In this document: positions 52,726 through 61,697 of the stretch, piece by piece
Numbering within the stretch: the first letter of the stretch is position 1
Layout: each line of letters begins with the position of its first letter
Assembly (NCBI GenBank): GCA_963760125.1
Contig: CAVXBV010000008.1
Location: 1 to 64,000, forward strand
Direction of reading: 5' to 3'
DNA length: 64,000 nucleotides
Source of the DNA: RYN-111 sp963760125
Lineage (GTDB): Bacteria; Actinomycetota; Actinomycetes; Mycobacteriales; SCTD01
Position numbers and translations under genes: made by a program
Notes under the pieces: generated by a model
Seen by the model: the letters and a program-made list of their open reading frames with translations, nothing else
What the model was told of the DNA's origin: nothing
Databases searched by the model: none

Positions 52726-53229
52726 TCAGGTCAGACGGGTCTGGAGAGCGGCGTCCTTCGCCCGCGCTACCTCACCGAGCGCGTCCTGGAACGCCGACAT
52801 CCGCTGCAACAACGCGGGGTCGGACGCGGCGAGGATGCGCACCGCGAGGAGCCCGGCGTTGCGGGCACCTCCGATCGAGACGGTCGCGACCGGTACCCCC
52901 GCGGGCATCTGCACGATGGACAGCAGGGAGTCCATCCCGTCCAGGTACGACAGCGGGACCGGGACGCCGATCACCGGCAACGGCGTCACCGACGCCACCA
53001 TGCCCGGCAGGTGCGCCGCCCCACCGGCACCGGCGATGACGACTCGGAGTCCGCGCCCGGCGGCCGACTCGGCGTAGGCGATCATCTCTCGCGGCATCCG
53101 GTGCGCCGACACCACGTGCACCTCGTGGGCGACGTCGAACTCGCGCAGGGCGACCGACGCCGCCTCCATCACCGGCCAGTCGGAATCGCTGCCCATGATG
53201 ATGCCGACCACCGGTGTCTGAGCTGTCAC
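52726..53229 (-). CDS. purE: 5-(carboxyamino)imidazole ribonucleotide mutase
   Basis: A 167-residue class I PurE that converts N5-CAIR to CAIR in purine synthesis. Signatures: VGIIMGSDSDWPVM at the N-terminus, VVSAHRMPREM with the catalytic histidine, GAGGAAHLPGMVAS, and PLSYLDGMDSLLSIVQMPAGVPVATV. GTG 53229 overlaps the purK stop (GTGA). It works directly with PurK, whose product it rearranges. Confidence 0.96.
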   Translation of the reverse strand: MTAQTPVVGIIMGSDSDWPVMEAASVALREFDVAHEVHVVSAHRMPREMIAYAESAAGRGLRVVIAGAGGAAHLPGMVASVTPLPVIGVPVPLSYLDGMDSLLSIVQMPAGVPVATVSIGGARNAGLLAVRILAASDPALLQRMSAFQDALGEVARAKDAALQTRLT

Positions 53230-54395
53230 AGCCACGCGCCCGTCCTCAGGTAGTGCGCGCCGACCTGGGCGCGCGTGCGGGTCTCCTCGAGCGAGGTGCC
53301 GAGCGCGGTCACGTGCCCGATCTTGCGACCGGGTCGGACCTCCTTGCCGTACAGGTGGACCTTCAGCGCGGGGTCGCGGGCGAACAGCAGGTGCAGCCGC
53401 CGGTCGAGGTCGGGTTCCCCGTCGCCGCCGAGCAGGTTCGCCATCACGACCACCGGGGCGGTCATCGTGGTGGCGCCCAGCGGGTAGTCCAGGACCGCGC
53501 GAAGGTGCTGCTCGAACTGCGAGGTCCGCGCGCCTTCGATGGTCCAGTGGCCGCTGTTGTGCGGGCGCATCGCGAGCTCGTTGACCAGCAGCCCGTCGGC
53601 CGTCTCGAACAGCTCGACGGCAAGCACACCGGTCACGCCCAACGACGCGGCCAGACCGAGCGCAAGCGCCTGGGCCTCGACCGCGCGCTCCTCCGACAGC
53701 CCTGGCGCCGGGGCCAGCACCTCGACGCAGATCCCGTCTGCCTGCACGGTCTCGACGACCGGCCAGGCCGCCGCCTGCCCGTACGGCGACCGCGCCACCA
53801 CGGCCGCGAGCTCCCGCACCAGGTCGACGCGCTGCTCCGCGAGCAGCCGGACCCCGCTGGCCAGCACCGGGGCAGCCTCGGCGACGGAACCCACCACCCA
53901 GACGCCCTTGCCGTCGTACCCGCCCGTGGCGGCCTTGAGGACGACGGGCCAGCCGTGCGCCGTACCGAAGGCCTCGAGGTCCTCCGCACAAGCCACAGCG
54001 GCGAAGGGCGGGACGGGGACGCCGAGCGCGACCAGCCGCTCCCGCATGACGAGCTTGTCCTGCGCGTGCAGCAGCGCCGCCGACCCGGGCTGGACGTTCA
54101 GGCCCTGCTCCTCGAGCGCCGCGATCAGCGCACCGGGGACGTGCTCGTGGTCGAAGGTGACGACCTCGCACCCCGCGGCGAAAGCGGCCAGGTCCTGCAG
54201 CGAGGTGTGCGAGCCGACGACCACGCCCTGCGCGACGAGCGCGGCGCTGTCGTGGGTGGCGTCGGCGAGCACCCGCAGCGACAGCCCGAGGGCGATCGCC
54301 GCCTGGTGGGTCATGCGCGAGAGCTGACCGCCACCGACCATGCCGACGACGGGCAAGCCCATCGCCCCCCGCACCGTCGCTCGGTCGCCCGCCAC
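53226..54395 (-). CDS. purK: 5-(carboxyamino)imidazole ribonucleotide synthase
   Basis: A 389-residue ATP-grasp enzyme making N5-CAIR from AIR, ATP and bicarbonate. Visible are the N-terminal VVGMVGGGQLSRM, the ATP-binding VVLKAATGGYDGKGVWVV, LAVELFETADGLLVNELAMRPHNSGHWTIEG and the C-terminal KIGHVTALG. The GTG at 54395 has no good ribosome site. ATG 54362 (opening MGLPVVGMVGGG) is an equally possible start 11 codons in. Forms an operon with purE. Confidence 0.95.
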   Translation of the reverse strand: MAGDRATVRGAMGLPVVGMVGGGQLSRMTHQAAIALGLSLRVLADATHDSAALVAQGVVVGSHTSLQDLAAFAAGCEVVTFDHEHVPGALIAALEEQGLNVQPGSAALLHAQDKLVMRERLVALGVPVPPFAAVACAEDLEAFGTAHGWPVVLKAATGGYDGKGVWVVGSVAEAAPVLASGVRLLAEQRVDLVRELAAVVARSPYGQAAAWPVVETVQADGICVEVLAPAPGLSEERAVEAQALALGLAASLGVTGVLAVELFETADGLLVNELAMRPHNSGHWTIEGARTSQFEQHLRAVLDYPLGATTMTAPVVVMANLLGGDGEPDLDRRLHLLFARDPALKVHLYGKEVRPGRKIGHVTALGTSLEETRTRAQVGAHYLRTGAWL

Positions 54396-54405
54396 AGGGG
54401 GAAGG

Positions 54406-55161
54406 CTAGTGGCCGAGCAGCCGGTGCCCGAGCGACGCCAGCGTTTCCTCCGTCACGCCGATGCTCGCGGCGAGGGCGTGCACCCCGCCGTACTCCCGGT
54501 CGATGCGGTCCAGGAACCGCTCCATGTTCTCCGGGTGCGGCATCATCGCGTCGACCGTGCGGGTGTACATCGACGCGGAGTAGAGCTCGGTGGCGATCAG
54601 GCGGTCCCGGATCCGCGCGACCCGCTCGCCGGTGCGCACGTAGTCCGCCACGACCTCGTCCCGCGTCACGCCGACGAGCGACAGCGTCAGCGCGACGACG
54701 ACACCGGTGCGGTCCTTTCCGGCAGCGCAGTGCACCAGCACCCCACCGTTACGGGGGTCGGCGATCTCGCGCATCGCCTGGGCCACCCCCTCCGGGGCGT
54801 CCCGGACGTAGTCGAAGTAGAGGTGGTCCATGGCGTGCTCGTGCGCGTCCTCGGAGGGGATCGTCCGGTCGACCAGGTTCTCGCGGCCGTCGAGCCCGAG
54901 CGGGATGAGGTCGAGGTGCACGTGCCGGACGTCGGTCGCACGCAGGGGCCCAGGTCCGATGAGCTCCACCTCCGGCGCCGTGCGCAGGTCCAGCACGGTC
55001 CGGACGCCGGCCGCCGCGAGCACGTCGAGGTCGGTCGGCGTCAGGTCCTGCAGGTTGTCCGAGCGGAGCAGCACCCCGCGCTGCACCCGTCGTCCGTCAA
55101 CGGTGCTGAGGCCGCCGAGGTCACGTGCGTTCACCGCTCCATCGAGCTCGATCCAGGTCAC
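54406..55161 (-). CDS. Tyrosine-protein phosphatase (PTP-like, HCX5R)
   Basis: A 251-residue phosphatase with the P-loop HCAAGKDRTG (HCX5R) and an N-terminal DGAVNARDLGGL motif typical of actinobacterial PtpB/MptpB-type enzymes. VLLRSDNLQDLTPTDLDVL follows. GTG 55161 is chosen because the residues upstream of it lack conservation and overlap the divergent promoter. Substrates may include phosphotyrosine, phosphoserine or phosphoinositides, as for the family. It ends 11 bases before purK and may be co-transcribed with it. Confidence 0.85.
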   Translation of the reverse strand: MTWIELDGAVNARDLGGLSTVDGRRVQRGVLLRSDNLQDLTPTDLDVLAAAGVRTVLDLRTAPEVELIGPGPLRATDVRHVHLDLIPLGLDGRENLVDRTIPSEDAHEHAMDHLYFDYVRDAPEGVAQAMREIADPRNGGVLVHCAAGKDRTGVVVALTLSLVGVTRDEVVADYVRTGERVARIRDRLIATELYSASMYTRTVDAMMPHPENMERFLDRIDREYGGVHALAASIGVTEETLASLGHRLLGH

Positions 55162-55183
55162 GGGACCGACCCTCTCACGCCGG

Positions 55184-55189
55184 TAGTCT
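55184..55189 (+). promoter_or_regulatory. -10 element of the gtrA gene (leaderless)
   Basis: TAGTCT, then six bases, then the ATG at 55196, without a Shine-Dalgarno. The spacing implies transcription starts at the initiation codon. The phosphatase gene diverges from the same 34-base gap. Confidence 0.5.
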
Positions 55190-55195
55190 GGCCCG

Positions 55196-55669
55196 ATGCC
55201 TGCCCCGTCCGTCGAGCGCGTCGTTTCCCGTCTGCGACCGATCGCCGCGGAGCTCACGAAGTTCGTCGTCGTCGGCGGTTTCTGCTTCGTCCTGGACGTG
55301 CTGCTGGCCTACGTCTTCCGCTTCCAGGTCGGCCTGGGACCCACCACCTCCAAGACTCTGTCGACCGTCCTTGCCACCGGGGTCTCGTACGCCGGGAACC
55401 GGCTGTGGTCGTTCAGCCACCGGGTCGACGACGACCGGGGCCACGGACAGGACATCGCGACGTACGGCGCCATCAACTTCGTGGGGCTCGTGATCACGCT
55501 GATCCCGGTCGACATCGCGCACTACCTGCTGGACGCCACGAGCCCGCTGGCCTTCACGATCAGCGGGATCCTCGGGACGGCGATCGCGACCGTCTTCCGC
55601 TTCTGGGCCTACCGCAAGTGGGTGTTCGTCGGCGACAAGGACGCGGCCGAGCGCTCAGCGCTTGTCTGA
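55196..55669 (+). CDS. GtrA family membrane protein
   Basis: A 157-residue protein with four transmembrane helices, matching GtrA: FVVVGGFCFVLDVLLAYVF opens helix 1, LATGVSYAGNRLWSFSHR lies after helix 2, and FRFWAYRKWVFV closes the family. GtrA proteins are linked to moving or handling lipid-linked sugars for surface polysaccharides. No glycosyltransferase partner is adjacent. The end overlaps the convergent cyclase gene by 15 bases. Confidence 0.9.
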   Translation: MPAPSVERVVSRLRPIAAELTKFVVVGGFCFVLDVLLAYVFRFQVGLGPTTSKTLSTVLATGVSYAGNRLWSFSHRVDDDRGHGQDIATYGAINFVGLVITLIPVDIAHYLLDATSPLAFTISGILGTAIATVFRFWAYRKWVFVGDKDAAERSALV

Positions 55670-56632
55670 CGACCGCTTCACCAGGTACGGCGTCAACGAC
55701 CGGTAGCCCCGGACGGATCTGCGCGAGAGCGAGCGGGCCTCGAACTCGTCACCGAGGGCTGCGTGGGCCTCACGGTCCACCAGCACCGATCCCGGCCGCG
55801 CCTCGTCCGACAACCGGCTCGCGATGTTGACCGGTTCGCCGAACACGTCACCGAGGCGCAGCAGGACCGGGCCCGCGGCGATTCCTCCGCGCACCGCGGG
55901 GACGTCGGGGTCCGCGGCGTGCGCTGCCACCGTGTCCAGTGCGACGCTCACGGCGTGGTCGACAGTGTCGGTCGTGAACAGCACGCCGTCGCCAAGGGTC
56001 TTCACCACCCGGCCGCCCACCGCACCGACGCGCAGCGAGGTGTCGCGCTCGAAGTGCTCCAGGGTGCGCTCGAGGGTTCCGGCGTCCCACTCGCGGGAGG
56101 ACTTGGTGAAGCCCACGAGGTCGAGGAACCCGACGGCCAGCACAGGCAGCCCGCCCTCGCGGACGGCCGCCACGGATCGCTGGACCGCCGCAGCGAACTG
56201 CCGGCGCCAGACGAACAGCACGAGGGCATCGAGCTTGGGCAGCACGTCGCCCGCGGAGGCTGCCACGGCCTGCAGCGCGTCACCGACCGACATTCCGCCC
56301 GACATCGCGCGGAAGACGTCGACCTGCCCCTCGGCCAGCCGCGAGAGCTCCTGCCCCATCGCCCGGGCCATGACCAGCAGCACGTCGCTGTCGATCACGC
56401 CCAGCTCCAGCAGGGAGGCCGCGGTCTGCAGCGCCGCGACGTCCCGGGTGGTGAAGGCCCGCTCACCGGGTGGCACCTCGGCGAAGCCCATGGCCGCCCA
56501 GATGTCCTGCGAGACCTGCAGGGGCACGCCGGTGCGTGCCGCGACGTCCTCGCGGGTCAGGCTCGGGGCCTCGCCGAGGAGCAGCGCCTCGATGTCGTCC
56601 TCACCGGTTCCCACCGGCGCCAATCTACGCAT
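55655..56632 (-). CDS. Class III adenylate/guanylate cyclase
   Basis: A 325-residue cyclase. An N-terminal helical regulatory domain (1-155) resembles the pH-sensing/autoinhibitory domain of Rv1264-type enzymes and includes a MerR-like start (SLTREDVAARTGVP). The catalytic domain (about 165-300) has metal-binding D171 (FLDLVGFT) and D215 (KTLGDGVLF), K211, and VNIASRLSDEARPG for the transition-state Asn/Arg. It should make cAMP; the base-specifying residues were not checked in detail. Confidence 0.88.
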   Translation of the reverse strand: MRRLAPVGTGEDDIEALLLGEAPSLTREDVAARTGVPLQVSQDIWAAMGFAEVPPGERAFTTRDVAALQTAASLLELGVIDSDVLLVMARAMGQELSRLAEGQVDVFRAMSGGMSVGDALQAVAASAGDVLPKLDALVLFVWRRQFAAAVQRSVAAVREGGLPVLAVGFLDLVGFTKSSREWDAGTLERTLEHFERDTSLRVGAVGGRVVKTLGDGVLFTTDTVDHAVSVALDTVAAHAADPDVPAVRGGIAAGPVLLRLGDVFGEPVNIASRLSDEARPGSVLVDREAHAALGDEFEARSLSRRSVRGYRSLTPYLVKRSSDKR

Positions 56633-56667
56633 GGCGGGGGCCGGGGCTCCGGCGTACCGTCCGGACC

Positions 56668-56955
56668 ATGACGCCGCGCGAGAAGTCGTACTTCGCCTTC
56701 CGTGGTGGCTCCGCGGGGATCTTCCTGATCAGCGCGACCGTGCTCCCGCACGGAGCGCCTGCGGTCATCGGCAGCGTCGTGGCCGGGGTGGGCGGCCTGC
56801 TCACCTGCATCGGCGTCAACGCCGGCGGTCCGGGCGAGCGAGCGGGCTCCCTCGCCCAGGGCGTCCGCTACGACCGGGCCCGCGCGCCACAGGGCGACTG
56901 GCCGCCGTACCCGCCGGAGAAGGTCGTCGACGGCGAGGTCGTCCCGCCTCGCTGA
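56668..56955 (+). CDS. Small membrane protein, 95 residues, hypothetical
   Basis: Two hydrophobic segments (about 13-30 and 32-52) are followed by a charged tail ending PPEKVVDGEVVPPR. ATG 56668 has TACCGT seven bases upstream, which fits a leaderless transcript like several other genes here. It diverges from the cyclase gene by 35 bases and ends next to the convergent PH-domain gene. No domain recognised. Confidence 0.65.
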   Translation: MTPREKSYFAFRGGSAGIFLISATVLPHGAPAVIGSVVAGVGGLLTCIGVNAGGPGERAGSLAQGVRYDRARAPQGDWPPYPPEKVVDGEVVPPR

Positions 56956-56956
56956 G

Positions 56957-57484
56957 CTACGTGCGGGGGCCGGCCTGCTCGGGGTGGGGGGCCCGCCCGC
57001 CCGCCGCGTCGCTGGCCTGGTCCACCAGGTCGTACACGGTCTTCTGCACGCGCTCGACGCGCGGGATGTCGGCCAGCGTCACCTGGCCCCGCTCGCCCGC
57101 AGACTCCACGACCAGCGTCCCGCAGCCGAGCAGGCGCTCGAAGAAGGTGTGGCTGAACGACACGTCGTTGATGCGCACGAGCGGCACGTCACGGCCGGAC
57201 CGCGACAAGATCCCGGCCCGCATCACGACCCGCTCGGTGGTGATGACGAAGTGCGTGGTGCGCCAGCGCAGGAACGGCACGAGGACGAACACGATCAGCA
57301 GCAGCGCGGCCACGCCCAGGATGAGGTACCGGCCGACGTGGTCATCGACGACCGCGAGCAAGAAGCCCGCCAGGCCGCACACGGCCAGCAACTCGACGAA
57401 CGGCAGGAAGATCATCTTCCAGTGCGGGTGGAGGTCGAGGACGACCGTCTCGCCCTCGGACAGCAGCTTCTGCGGGTACGCCAT
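56957..57484 (-). CDS. PH domain-containing membrane protein (bPH2/YdbT-like)
   Basis: A 175-residue protein. Two transmembrane helices (about 25-75) precede a bacterial PH-like domain: TTHFVITTERVVMRAGILSRSGRDVPLVRINDVSFSHTF spans the first strands, then LLGCGTLVVESAGERGQVTLADIPRVE. Such genes sit next to birA and accD in many actinobacteria. Function is not established. The C-terminal 20 residues are a disordered tail. Confidence 0.88.
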   Translation of the reverse strand: MAYPQKLLSEGETVVLDLHPHWKMIFLPFVELLAVCGLAGFLLAVVDDHVGRYLILGVAALLLIVFVLVPFLRWRTTHFVITTERVVMRAGILSRSGRDVPLVRINDVSFSHTFFERLLGCGTLVVESAGERGQVTLADIPRVERVQKTVYDLVDQASDAAGGRAPHPEQAGPRT

Positions 57485-57502
57485 GGGCTGATCATGGCGC
57501 GC

Positions 57503-58276
57503 CTAGCGCAGGTGCACCACGTCCCCCGCGGCGTACGGCGTGCCGTCCACGATCAGGCGGCCCTCGTCGTCCACCCCGGTGGCCTCGCCCTCCACCGCCT
57601 GGTTCCCCGGCAGCTCGACGCGCACGCGCCGGCCCACGCTGCTGCACAGCGCGCGGTACCCGTCGACGTCGCGGTCGCCGAGCACCCCTCCGAGCTCGCG
57701 CAGGACGGCCCGCAGCAGCGTGTCCCGGTCCGTGACGGCCGCCCCGGCGAGCAGCAACGACGTGGCGCCCGGGACCGGCAGCTCGTCGGCCCGCGTGGAC
57801 ACGTTCAGCCCGACGCCCAGCACCACGGCTCCGCCGACGGCCTCAGCCAGCAACCCGCACACCTTCTTGCCGTCGAGGAGCACGTCGTTCGGCCACTTCA
57901 GGACGGCGTCGACCTCAGCCTGCAACCGCAGCGCCCGCGCGACCGCGAGCCCACCGAGCAGCGGCAGCCAGCCGAGCTGCTCCGGCGGGAACGCGGTCCG
58001 TAGCAGCACCGAGAAGGTCAACCCAGCTTGCGGTGGCGACACCCACGCACGGTCCAGCCGGCCCCGTCCGCCGGTCTGGGACTCGGCCACGACGACCAGG
58101 CCGTGCGCCTCTCCCGCGCGGGCACGCTCGGCCACGAGCGCGTTGGTCGACGCGATCTCCGCGAGCACCTCCACCCGCCAGCCGTCCGGCTCGAGCGCCC
58201 GCGCGAGACCAGCGGCCCGCAGCGGCGGGCGGTCCAGGTCGCCGTACCTGCCCGGTGTGGTCTGCCCGTCTGCCAT
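57503..58276 (-). CDS. birA: Biotin--[acetyl-CoA-carboxylase] ligase
   Basis: A 257-residue group I biotin protein ligase without the DNA-binding domain of E. coli BirA, so it is unlikely to be a repressor. The catalytic core shows STNALVAERA, the biotin/ATP loop QTGGRGRLDRAWVSP and KWPNDVLLDGKKVCGLLAE, and the C-terminal SH3-like part EGEATGVDDEGRLIVDG. It should attach biotin to K546 of the AccA protein encoded at 62262. It diverges from accD by 32 bases. Confidence 0.95.
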   Translation of the reverse strand: MADGQTTPGRYGDLDRPPLRAAGLARALEPDGWRVEVLAEIASTNALVAERARAGEAHGLVVVAESQTGGRGRLDRAWVSPPQAGLTFSVLLRTAFPPEQLGWLPLLGGLAVARALRLQAEVDAVLKWPNDVLLDGKKVCGLLAEAVGGAVVLGVGLNVSTRADELPVPGATSLLLAGAAVTDRDTLLRAVLRELGGVLGDRDVDGYRALCSSVGRRVRVELPGNQAVEGEATGVDDEGRLIVDGTPYAAGDVVHLR

Positions 58277-58295
58277 GTCTCGAGTGTGCCCCCGA

Positions 58296-58301
58296 TACGC
58301 T
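58296..58301 (+). promoter_or_regulatory. -10 element of accD-accE (leaderless)
   Basis: TACGCT, then seven bases, then GTG 58309, with no Shine-Dalgarno. This supports the GTG as the true start rather than the longer frame that extends upstream through birA. Confidence 0.45.
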
Positions 58302-58308
58302 CCCCGAC

Positions 58309-59898
58309 GTGACCGCTGAGCCTCTCGAGACCACGCCCGACCTCCACACGACCGCCGGCAAGCTCGCCGAGCTGCGCCGTCGCGTGGACGCCTCCCTGCA
58401 CCCCGGGACCGACGCCGCGCTCGAGAAGCGCCACGCCAAGGGACAGCGGACCGCCCGCGAGCGCCTCGAGTCCTTCCTCGACCCCGGCTCCTTCACCGAG
58501 ACCGACGCGCTCGCGCGCCACCGCGCGCGGGACTTCGGGCTGGAGAAGAACCGCCCCATCGGCGACGGGGTCATCACCGGCTACGGCACGGTCGACGGCC
58601 GCCCGGTGTGCGTGTTCAGCCAGGACGCGATGGTGTTCGGCGGCGCGCTCGGCGAGGTCTACGGCGAGAAGATCGTCAAGATCATGGACTTCGCGATCAA
58701 GGCCGGCATGCCGCTGGTCGGCATCAACGAGGGCTCGGGCGCACGCATCCAGGAAGGCATCATGGGCCTGGCGCTGTACGGCGACATCTTCTACCGCAAC
58801 GTCATGGCCTCCGGCGTCGTGCCGCAGATCAGCCTGATCCTCGGCAACTGCGCCGGTGGCCACGTGTACAGCCCCGCGCTCACCGACTTCAACCTCATGG
58901 TCGACGGCGCCAGCGCCATGATGATCACCGGCCCGGACGTCATCAAGACGGTCACGGGCGAGGACATCACCATCGAGGACCTCGGCGGTGCCCGCGCCCA
59001 CAACTCGAAGTCCGGCGTGGCCCACTTCATGAGCCAGGACGAGGAGGAGGCGCTCGAGGTCGCCAAGACCCTGCTGTCCTACCTGCCGAGCAACAACCTG
59101 TCCGAGGCGCCGGTGTACGACGCCCCGGACGCGCTGGAGGAGGACCTGCTCACCGAGCTCGACACCTTCATCCCGGACAGCAACAACGCGCCGTACGACA
59201 TGCACACGATCATCGAGGCGGTCGTCGACGACGGCGAGTTCCTCGAGGTCCAGCAGCTGTGGGCGCCGAGCATCGTCGTCGGCTTCGCCCGCATCGAGGG
59301 CCGGTCGGTCGGGGTCGTCGGCAACAACCCCATGCAGTTCGCCGGCACCCTCGACATCGACGCCTCCGAGAAGGCCGCGCGCTTCGTCCGTACCTGCGAC
59401 GCGTTCAACGTCCCGATCCTGACCTTCTGCGACGTGCCCGGGTTCCTGCCCGGCGTCGGCCAGGAGCACGCCGGCATCATCCGCCGCGGCGCGAAGCTGC
59501 TCTACGCCTACTCCGAGGCGACCGTCCCGAAGATCACGGTCATCACCCGCAAGGCGTACGGCGGCGCGTACGTCGTCATGGGTTCCAAGCACCTCGGTGC
59601 CGACGTGAACCTTGCGTGGCCGACCGCGCAGGTCGCTGTCGTCGGCGCCCAGGGAGCGGTGAACATCGTGCGCCGCAAGGAGATCGCGGCCGCCGACGAT
59701 CCGGAGAAGGCGCGCGCCGACTTCATCACGGAGTACGAGGACACGTTCGCCAACCCCTACATCGCGGCGGAGCGCGGCTTCGTGGACGCCGTGATCGAGC
59801 CGAACCAGACGCGCCGCGAGATCGCCAAGGCGCTGCGGGCCCTGCGTACCAAGCGCCAGACGCTGCCCCCCAAGAAGCACGGGAACATCCCCCTGTGA
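58309..59898 (+). CDS. accD: Acyl-CoA carboxylase beta subunit (carboxyltransferase)
   Basis: A 529-residue carboxyltransferase of the AccD/PccB family. It transfers CO2 from carboxybiotin on AccA to acetyl- or propionyl-CoA. Motifs: SGARIQEGIMGLALYGDIFYRN, LGNCAGGHVYSPALTDF, ARAHNSKSGVAHF, and in the C-terminal half DVPGFLPGVGQEH and TRKAYGGAYVVMGSKHLGAD. GTG 58309 is leaderless. It overlaps accE by four bases. The presence of an epsilon subunit suggests an AccD5- or AccD4-like, substrate-flexible enzyme. Confidence 0.94.
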   Translation: MTAEPLETTPDLHTTAGKLAELRRRVDASLHPGTDAALEKRHAKGQRTARERLESFLDPGSFTETDALARHRARDFGLEKNRPIGDGVITGYGTVDGRPVCVFSQDAMVFGGALGEVYGEKIVKIMDFAIKAGMPLVGINEGSGARIQEGIMGLALYGDIFYRNVMASGVVPQISLILGNCAGGHVYSPALTDFNLMVDGASAMMITGPDVIKTVTGEDITIEDLGGARAHNSKSGVAHFMSQDEEEALEVAKTLLSYLPSNNLSEAPVYDAPDALEEDLLTELDTFIPDSNNAPYDMHTIIEAVVDDGEFLEVQQLWAPSIVVGFARIEGRSVGVVGNNPMQFAGTLDIDASEKAARFVRTCDAFNVPILTFCDVPGFLPGVGQEHAGIIRRGAKLLYAYSEATVPKITVITRKAYGGAYVVMGSKHLGADVNLAWPTAQVAVVGAQGAVNIVRRKEIAAADDPEKARADFITEYEDTFANPYIAAERGFVDAVIEPNQTRREIAKALRALRTKRQTLPPKKHGNIPL

Positions 59899-60092
59899 CC
59901 GCCCCCTTGCGCATCGTGCGCGGGGACGCGACACCCGAGGAGATCGCGGCGGTCGTGGCCCTGCTGGCCTCCCGTGCTGGTGCGGCCGACGAGCCGCCGC
60001 CGGCCGTGCCCTCCGCGTGGGGCCGTCCCCAGCTGCGTGCCCCGCTGCACCCGGGACCCGGCGCCTGGGTCGCCTCCGGCCTTCCCGGCTGA
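59895..60092 (+). CDS. accE: Acyl-CoA carboxylase epsilon subunit
   Basis: A 65-residue protein with the AccE pattern: LRIVRGDATPEEIAAVVALLASR as an amphipathic helix, a short Pro-rich linker, then WGRPQLRAPLHPGPGAWVASGLPG. The epsilon subunit holds the alpha and beta subunits together in actinobacterial carboxylases. GTG 59895 overlaps the accD stop (GTGA). Small size and unusual start make it easy to miss. Confidence 0.88.
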   Translation: MTAPLRIVRGDATPEEIAAVVALLASRAGAADEPPPAVPSAWGRPQLRAPLHPGPGAWVASGLPG

Positions 60093-60206
60093 CTGTTCCC
60101 CCGTCGTTCACCGGGCGGACCCTCACGGCTCGGCTGCGCGACGGACGAAGCGCCTTGGCTGGAGGTAACGGCTCCCGACGGAGGGGCCCACCCGTCTGGA
60201 GAACCT

Positions 60207-61697
60207 GTGCGCGCTCGTTCCCTGTCCCTGGCTCTTGTCGCCCTCGCCACCGCTGCCGCGACCACGTTGACGGTGCCGCAGGCGCTCGCCGACAGCGAGG
60301 ACAGCAACGGCTCGATCAAGAACGTCATCTACCTGCTCGGCGACGGCATGGGAGTGACGCAGGTCGCGGCGACGCGTGAGCGCTACCAGGGCCTCAACGG
60401 TCAGCTGGCCATGGAGACGCTGCCCGCCAAGGGCTTCGTCAGCACCTACTCGGTCGAACGCAACAGCGGCCAGCCAGGCGCGTCCGACTTCGCGCCGAAC
60501 GCCGTCACCGACTCGGCCTCCGCCGCCACCGCCTGGGCAAGCGGGGTGAAGACCTACAACGCCGCCCTCGGGGTCGACGCCAAGGGCACCGCCACGCCGA
60601 CGCTGATGGAGCTGGCCAAGAAGGCGGGCTACCGGACCGGCAACGTCTCCACGGCGGAGATCACCGATGCGACCCCGGCCGGCCAGATGAGCCACGCGCT
60701 CGCCCGCGGCTGCCAGGGGCCGACGTACTCCGCGAGCTCCTGCCAGGACCTCGCGGTGACCGGCACCGCCCTGCCGCAGTCCGACCTGAGGGTGACGCCC
60801 ATCGCCAAGCAGATCGCCCGCAACGGCACCGCCGACGTGATTTTCGGCGGTGGCCTCACCCGCTTCGACGCCGCCGACGAGTCGGCGCTGACGAGCCAGG
60901 GCTACCAGGTCCTGAGCCCCCCGAGCACGCAGACCGTCGCGACGCGCAGTGACCTGTCCGCGGCCACCGGGAACAAGGTCTTCGGCCTGTTCAACAGGGG
61001 CAACCTCACGATCGAGAAGTTCAAGCGGGAGAACTCGGCCGCCCCTCAGGCCCAGGAGCCGAGTGTGGCGGAGATGACCTCCAAGGCCATCTCCCTGCTG
61101 TCCTCCACGGCGGGTAGGGGCAAGGGCTTCTACCTGCAGGTCGAGGGTGCGCTCATCGACAAGCGCTCCCACGCCAACGACGCGGCGCAGACCCTCGAGG
61201 AGACAAAGGCCTTCGACGACGCGGTCAAGGCGGCGCTGGACTTCGCGCGCAAGGACGGGCACACCCTGGTCATCGTCACCGCCGACCACGAGTGCGCCGG
61301 CTTCAACATCATCGAGAAGGGCACGTTCGCGAACGCTGAGGCGGCGGCTCCCCCGACCAACGTCGACGGTGGCAACCCGGCGAACAACAGCCTGACGCTC
61401 CGCCCGTCGGGCAACGTCAAGGACCCGGCCCGCACGTCCGACCCGATCAACGGTGCGGGCGCCGGCAACACCAAGAGCTTTGCCCCTACGACGTTCCGGA
61501 TCCCGACCGACCCCTCCTCCGTCGTCGACGGGTCGAAGGAGGCCAGTCTGTGGCTCACCTACCTGTCGGGCAACCACACCGGTGCGGACGTTCCGATCTT
61601 CAGTTACGGCAAGGGATCTGCCCGGCTGGAGGGCCGCGTCGACAACACCGACCTGTTCACGATCGTGGGCCAGGCGCTGAAGGTCGTCCAGCAGTGA
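60207..61697 (+). CDS. Secreted alkaline phosphatase (PhoA family)
   Basis: A 496-residue exported phosphatase. Signal peptide 1-28, metal ligand D46 (YLLGDGMG), catalytic S103 (TDSASAATAW), and EGALIDKRSHAND and TADHECAGF supplying further Zn and Mg ligands. It liberates phosphate from esters outside the cell. GTG 60207 has GGAGA upstream. GTTCACCGGGC upstream (about 60104-60114) resembles one Pho-box unit, with a poor second unit, so phosphate control is only possible. It is followed by a coupled secreted-protein gene. Confidence 0.92.
   Translation: MRARSLSLALVALATAAATTLTVPQALADSEDSNGSIKNVIYLLGDGMGVTQVAATRERYQGLNGQLAMETLPAKGFVSTYSVERNSGQPGASDFAPNAVTDSASAATAWASGVKTYNAALGVDAKGTATPTLMELAKKAGYRTGNVSTAEITDATPAGQMSHALARGCQGPTYSASSCQDLAVTGTALPQSDLRVTPIAKQIARNGTADVIFGGGLTRFDAADESALTSQGYQVLSPPSTQTVATRSDLSAATGNKVFGLFNRGNLTIEKFKRENSAAPQAQEPSVAEMTSKAISLLSSTAGRGKGFYLQVEGALIDKRSHANDAAQTLEETKAFDDAVKAALDFARKDGHTLVIVTADHECAGFNIIEKGTFANAEAAAPPTNVDGGNPANNSLTLRPSGNVKDPARTSDPINGAGAGNTKSFAPTTFRIPTDPSSVVDGSKEASLWLTYLSGNHTGADVPIFSYGKGSARLEGRVDNTDLFTIVGQALKVVQQ

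Noticed and set aside
53214..54908. Plus-strand ORF of 564 codons
   Set aside because: Antisense to purK and the phosphatase, with shadow-type composition.
60104..60125. Full Pho box upstream of the alkaline phosphatase
   Set aside because: Only one unit (GTTCACCGGGC) fits; the adjacent unit does not, so it is noted but not annotated as a site.
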